Positions 9,465 through 10,234 of a stretch of DNA of 10,234 bases are shown here, one piece after another. Position 1 is the stretch's first letter. Each line of letters starts with the position of its first letter. A program made the translations under genes and the position numbers. The notes beneath the pieces were generated by a model that ran no database searches, was not told where the DNA came from, and was given only the letters and a program-made list of their open reading frames with translations. Origin of the DNA: an uncultured Pyrinomonas sp. (lineage in GTDB: Bacteria; Acidobacteriota; Blastocatellia; Pyrinomonadales; Pyrinomonadaceae); assembly GCA_937135995.1 (NCBI GenBank), contig CAKZOF010000192.1, forward strand, positions 1 to 10,234, read 5' to 3'.

Positions 9465-10234
9465 TCATCCATCTCGCTCCTTCAACGAATCGAGAATTTC
9501 ATCCACCTTCTCCGGCGTCAGGTTTTCGTAGTAGTCGAACCCGATCTGCATCGCCGGAGCCGTGCCGCATGAACCCAAGCACTCGACCCACGAGAGCGTG
9601 AAGCGCCCATCGGGCGTCGTCTCGCCCGGCTTGATGCCGAGCTTCTTTGAGATGTGCTCGACGATCTTTTCAGCGCCGAGAAGTTGGCACGAGAGCGTGC
9701 GACAGACTTGAATGTGGTACTTGCCGACCGGCTTCAGGTTGATCATCGTGTAGAAAGTGGCGACTTCCCACACGTCCGTGATCGTCAATCCTAGACGGCG
9801 CGCGATGTAGGCGATGCCGGCGGCGTCGATGCCGAAGTGGCGGTAGAGGTCGGCGATCGTGCCGGTCTGGCCGAAATGCTCGACGCCAAGCGCGCGGGTG
9901 CGATGGCCATGCACCGAGCCGAGCCAGGCGAGCGGTGGCGCAAGCGCCGCAAGGTCGGCCGCGGCCATGTTGCTGATGCGCGCGCTCATGCGGGCGGCGC
10001 CGTTCGACCTGTCGATCACCACACCCAGCGTCGCCTGGGCTGCGACCGCGCCGTCGAGAAGGGTCAGGCTCATCTCTCCCGCGAGGTCGGTGGCGCTGGC
10101 ATCGACGACCAGCCGGCCATCCTTCCATTCGAATTCCGAAGCGGTAATCCCGCTGACCTTCATCACCCCGACAGCGCGTTCATCGTCATAGTCGATCTCG
10201 ACCGAACGCACGGCGACCGAGCCCTGTTGCGAGG
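9465..10234 (-). CDS. nuoE: NADH-quinone oxidoreductase subunit E, C-terminal part, fused in frame to non-native sequence
   Basis: Only the 3' part (9465 to about 9815, roughly 115 residues) is true NuoE, the thioredoxin-like [2Fe-2S] subunit that partners NuoF. It begins near YIARRLGLTITDVWEVATFY and continues through KPVGKYHIQVC. Counting from a GTG at 10211, the N1a ligands are C170, C175 (VCRTLSC), C211 and C215 (CLGSCGTAP), and the end YYENLTPEKVDEILDSL is typical. The normal NuoE N-terminal helical segment (about 50-80 residues) is missing. In its place the frame runs through a transketolase-like stretch and an AsmA-like stretch to the right edge with no stop, so no genuine start codon is visible; the GTG at 10209-10211 lies inside the foreign part and should not be trusted. 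The called protein is probably an artefact of joining; the NuoE assignment of the C-terminal part is firm. Confidence 0.85.
   Translation of the reverse strand, partial: SQQGSVAVRSVEIDYDDERAVGVMKVSGITASEFEWKDGRLVVDASATDLAGEMSLTLLDGAVAAQATLGVVIDRSNGAARMSARISNMAAADLAALAPPLAWLGSVHGHRTRALGVEHFGQTGTIADLYRHFGIDAAGIAYIARRLGLTITDVWEVATFYTMINLKPVGKYHIQVCRTLSCQLLGAEKIVEHISKKLGIKPGETTPDGRFTLSWVECLGSCGTAPAMQIGFDYYENLTPEKVDEILDSLKERDG
9816..9920 (-). other. segment resembling the C-terminal end of a transketolase-type enzyme
   Basis: About 35 codons in frame with nuoE read WLGSVHGHRTRALGVEHFGQ and then TGTIADLYRHFGIDA. The pattern GV-x2-FG-x-(T/S)G-x4-LYxxFGID is that of the transketolase C-terminal domain as found in transketolase and homodimeric pyruvate dehydrogenase E1-like proteins, and has no counterpart in NuoE. 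It is a fragment only, cut on both sides: the left end passes into NuoE sequence near GIDAAGI/AYIARR, and the right end passes into the AsmA-like part near APPLAWLGSV. The assignment is from memory of the family motif and the exact junctions are uncertain by some 15 bases. Confidence 0.6.
9921..10234 (-). other. segment resembling an AsmA/DUF3971-type protein fragment, open at window edge
   Basis: About 104 codons, open to the right edge, read as beta-rich repeats: ITASEFEWKDGRLVVDASAT, then LAGEMSLTLLDGAVAAQATL, then RMSARISNMAAADLAALAP. This alternation of short strands with a phrase like ARISNMAAADLAAL is typical of the DUF3971/AsmA-like outer-membrane biogenesis proteins of alphaproteobacteria. 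It has no similarity to NuoE. No start, signal peptide or stop is present, so this is an internal gene fragment. Family assignment is tentative. Confidence 0.45.

Noticed and set aside
9816..10234. A new fusion protein joining NuoE to metabolic and envelope domains
   Set aside because: Both foreign parts are fragments without complete domains, and the NuoE N-terminal helices needed for folding are lost. A chimeric join is the simpler explanation.

Overview
The window is one strand of a respiratory complex I (proton-pumping NADH:quinone oxidoreductase, Nuo) operon, read entirely on the minus strand from right to left: nuoE (broken at its 5' side), nuoF, nuoG, nuoH, nuoJ, nuoK, nuoL and the first 291 codons of nuoM, which runs off the left edge. 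The NADH-dehydrogenase arm (E, F, G) lies at the right and the membrane arm (H, J, K, L, M) at the left, in the usual bacterial E-to-N order. Every gene was identified from diagnostic family motifs and metal ligands, not only from position. No tRNA, rRNA, CRISPR array or insertion sequence was recognised.

Layout by position: nuoM 5' part 1-873; spacer with a small hairpin 874-971; nuoL 972-3191; nuoK 3248-3550; nuoJ 3635-4204; nuoH 4266-5321; a 325-bp non-coding gap 5322-5646 that may hold an internal promoter; nuoG 5647-7947; nuoF 8038-9348; spacer 9349-9464; nuoE 3' part 9465 to about 9815; then about 420 bp of sequence that does not belong to complex I, reaching the right edge.

The genes work together as follows. 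NuoF binds NADH and FMN. NuoE and NuoG carry the iron-sulfur chain. NuoH forms the quinone-site membrane base. NuoJ and NuoK link to the antiporter-like pumps NuoL and NuoM. Two things break the standard picture. nuoI, normally between nuoH and nuoJ, is absent (61 bp separate those genes). NuoG carries cysteines for a complete second ferredoxin-type [4Fe-4S] cluster, as in hydrogenase and formate dehydrogenase relatives.

The right end is the strangest part. The NuoE reading frame continues, without a stop, into a stretch resembling the C-terminal end of a transketolase-type (pyruvate dehydrogenase E1-like) enzyme, and then into a stretch resembling an AsmA/DUF3971-type protein, both with an alphaproteobacterial look. 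A two-junction, in-frame mosaic of unrelated gene scraps at the end of the window is best explained as an assembly or library chimera, not as a real fusion protein.

The host is a GC-rich bacterium with aerobic-type respiration. The general look of the proteins and the loose gene spacing would fit an acidobacterial (Blastocatellia-like) genome, but that is only an impression; nothing in the window fixes the taxon.
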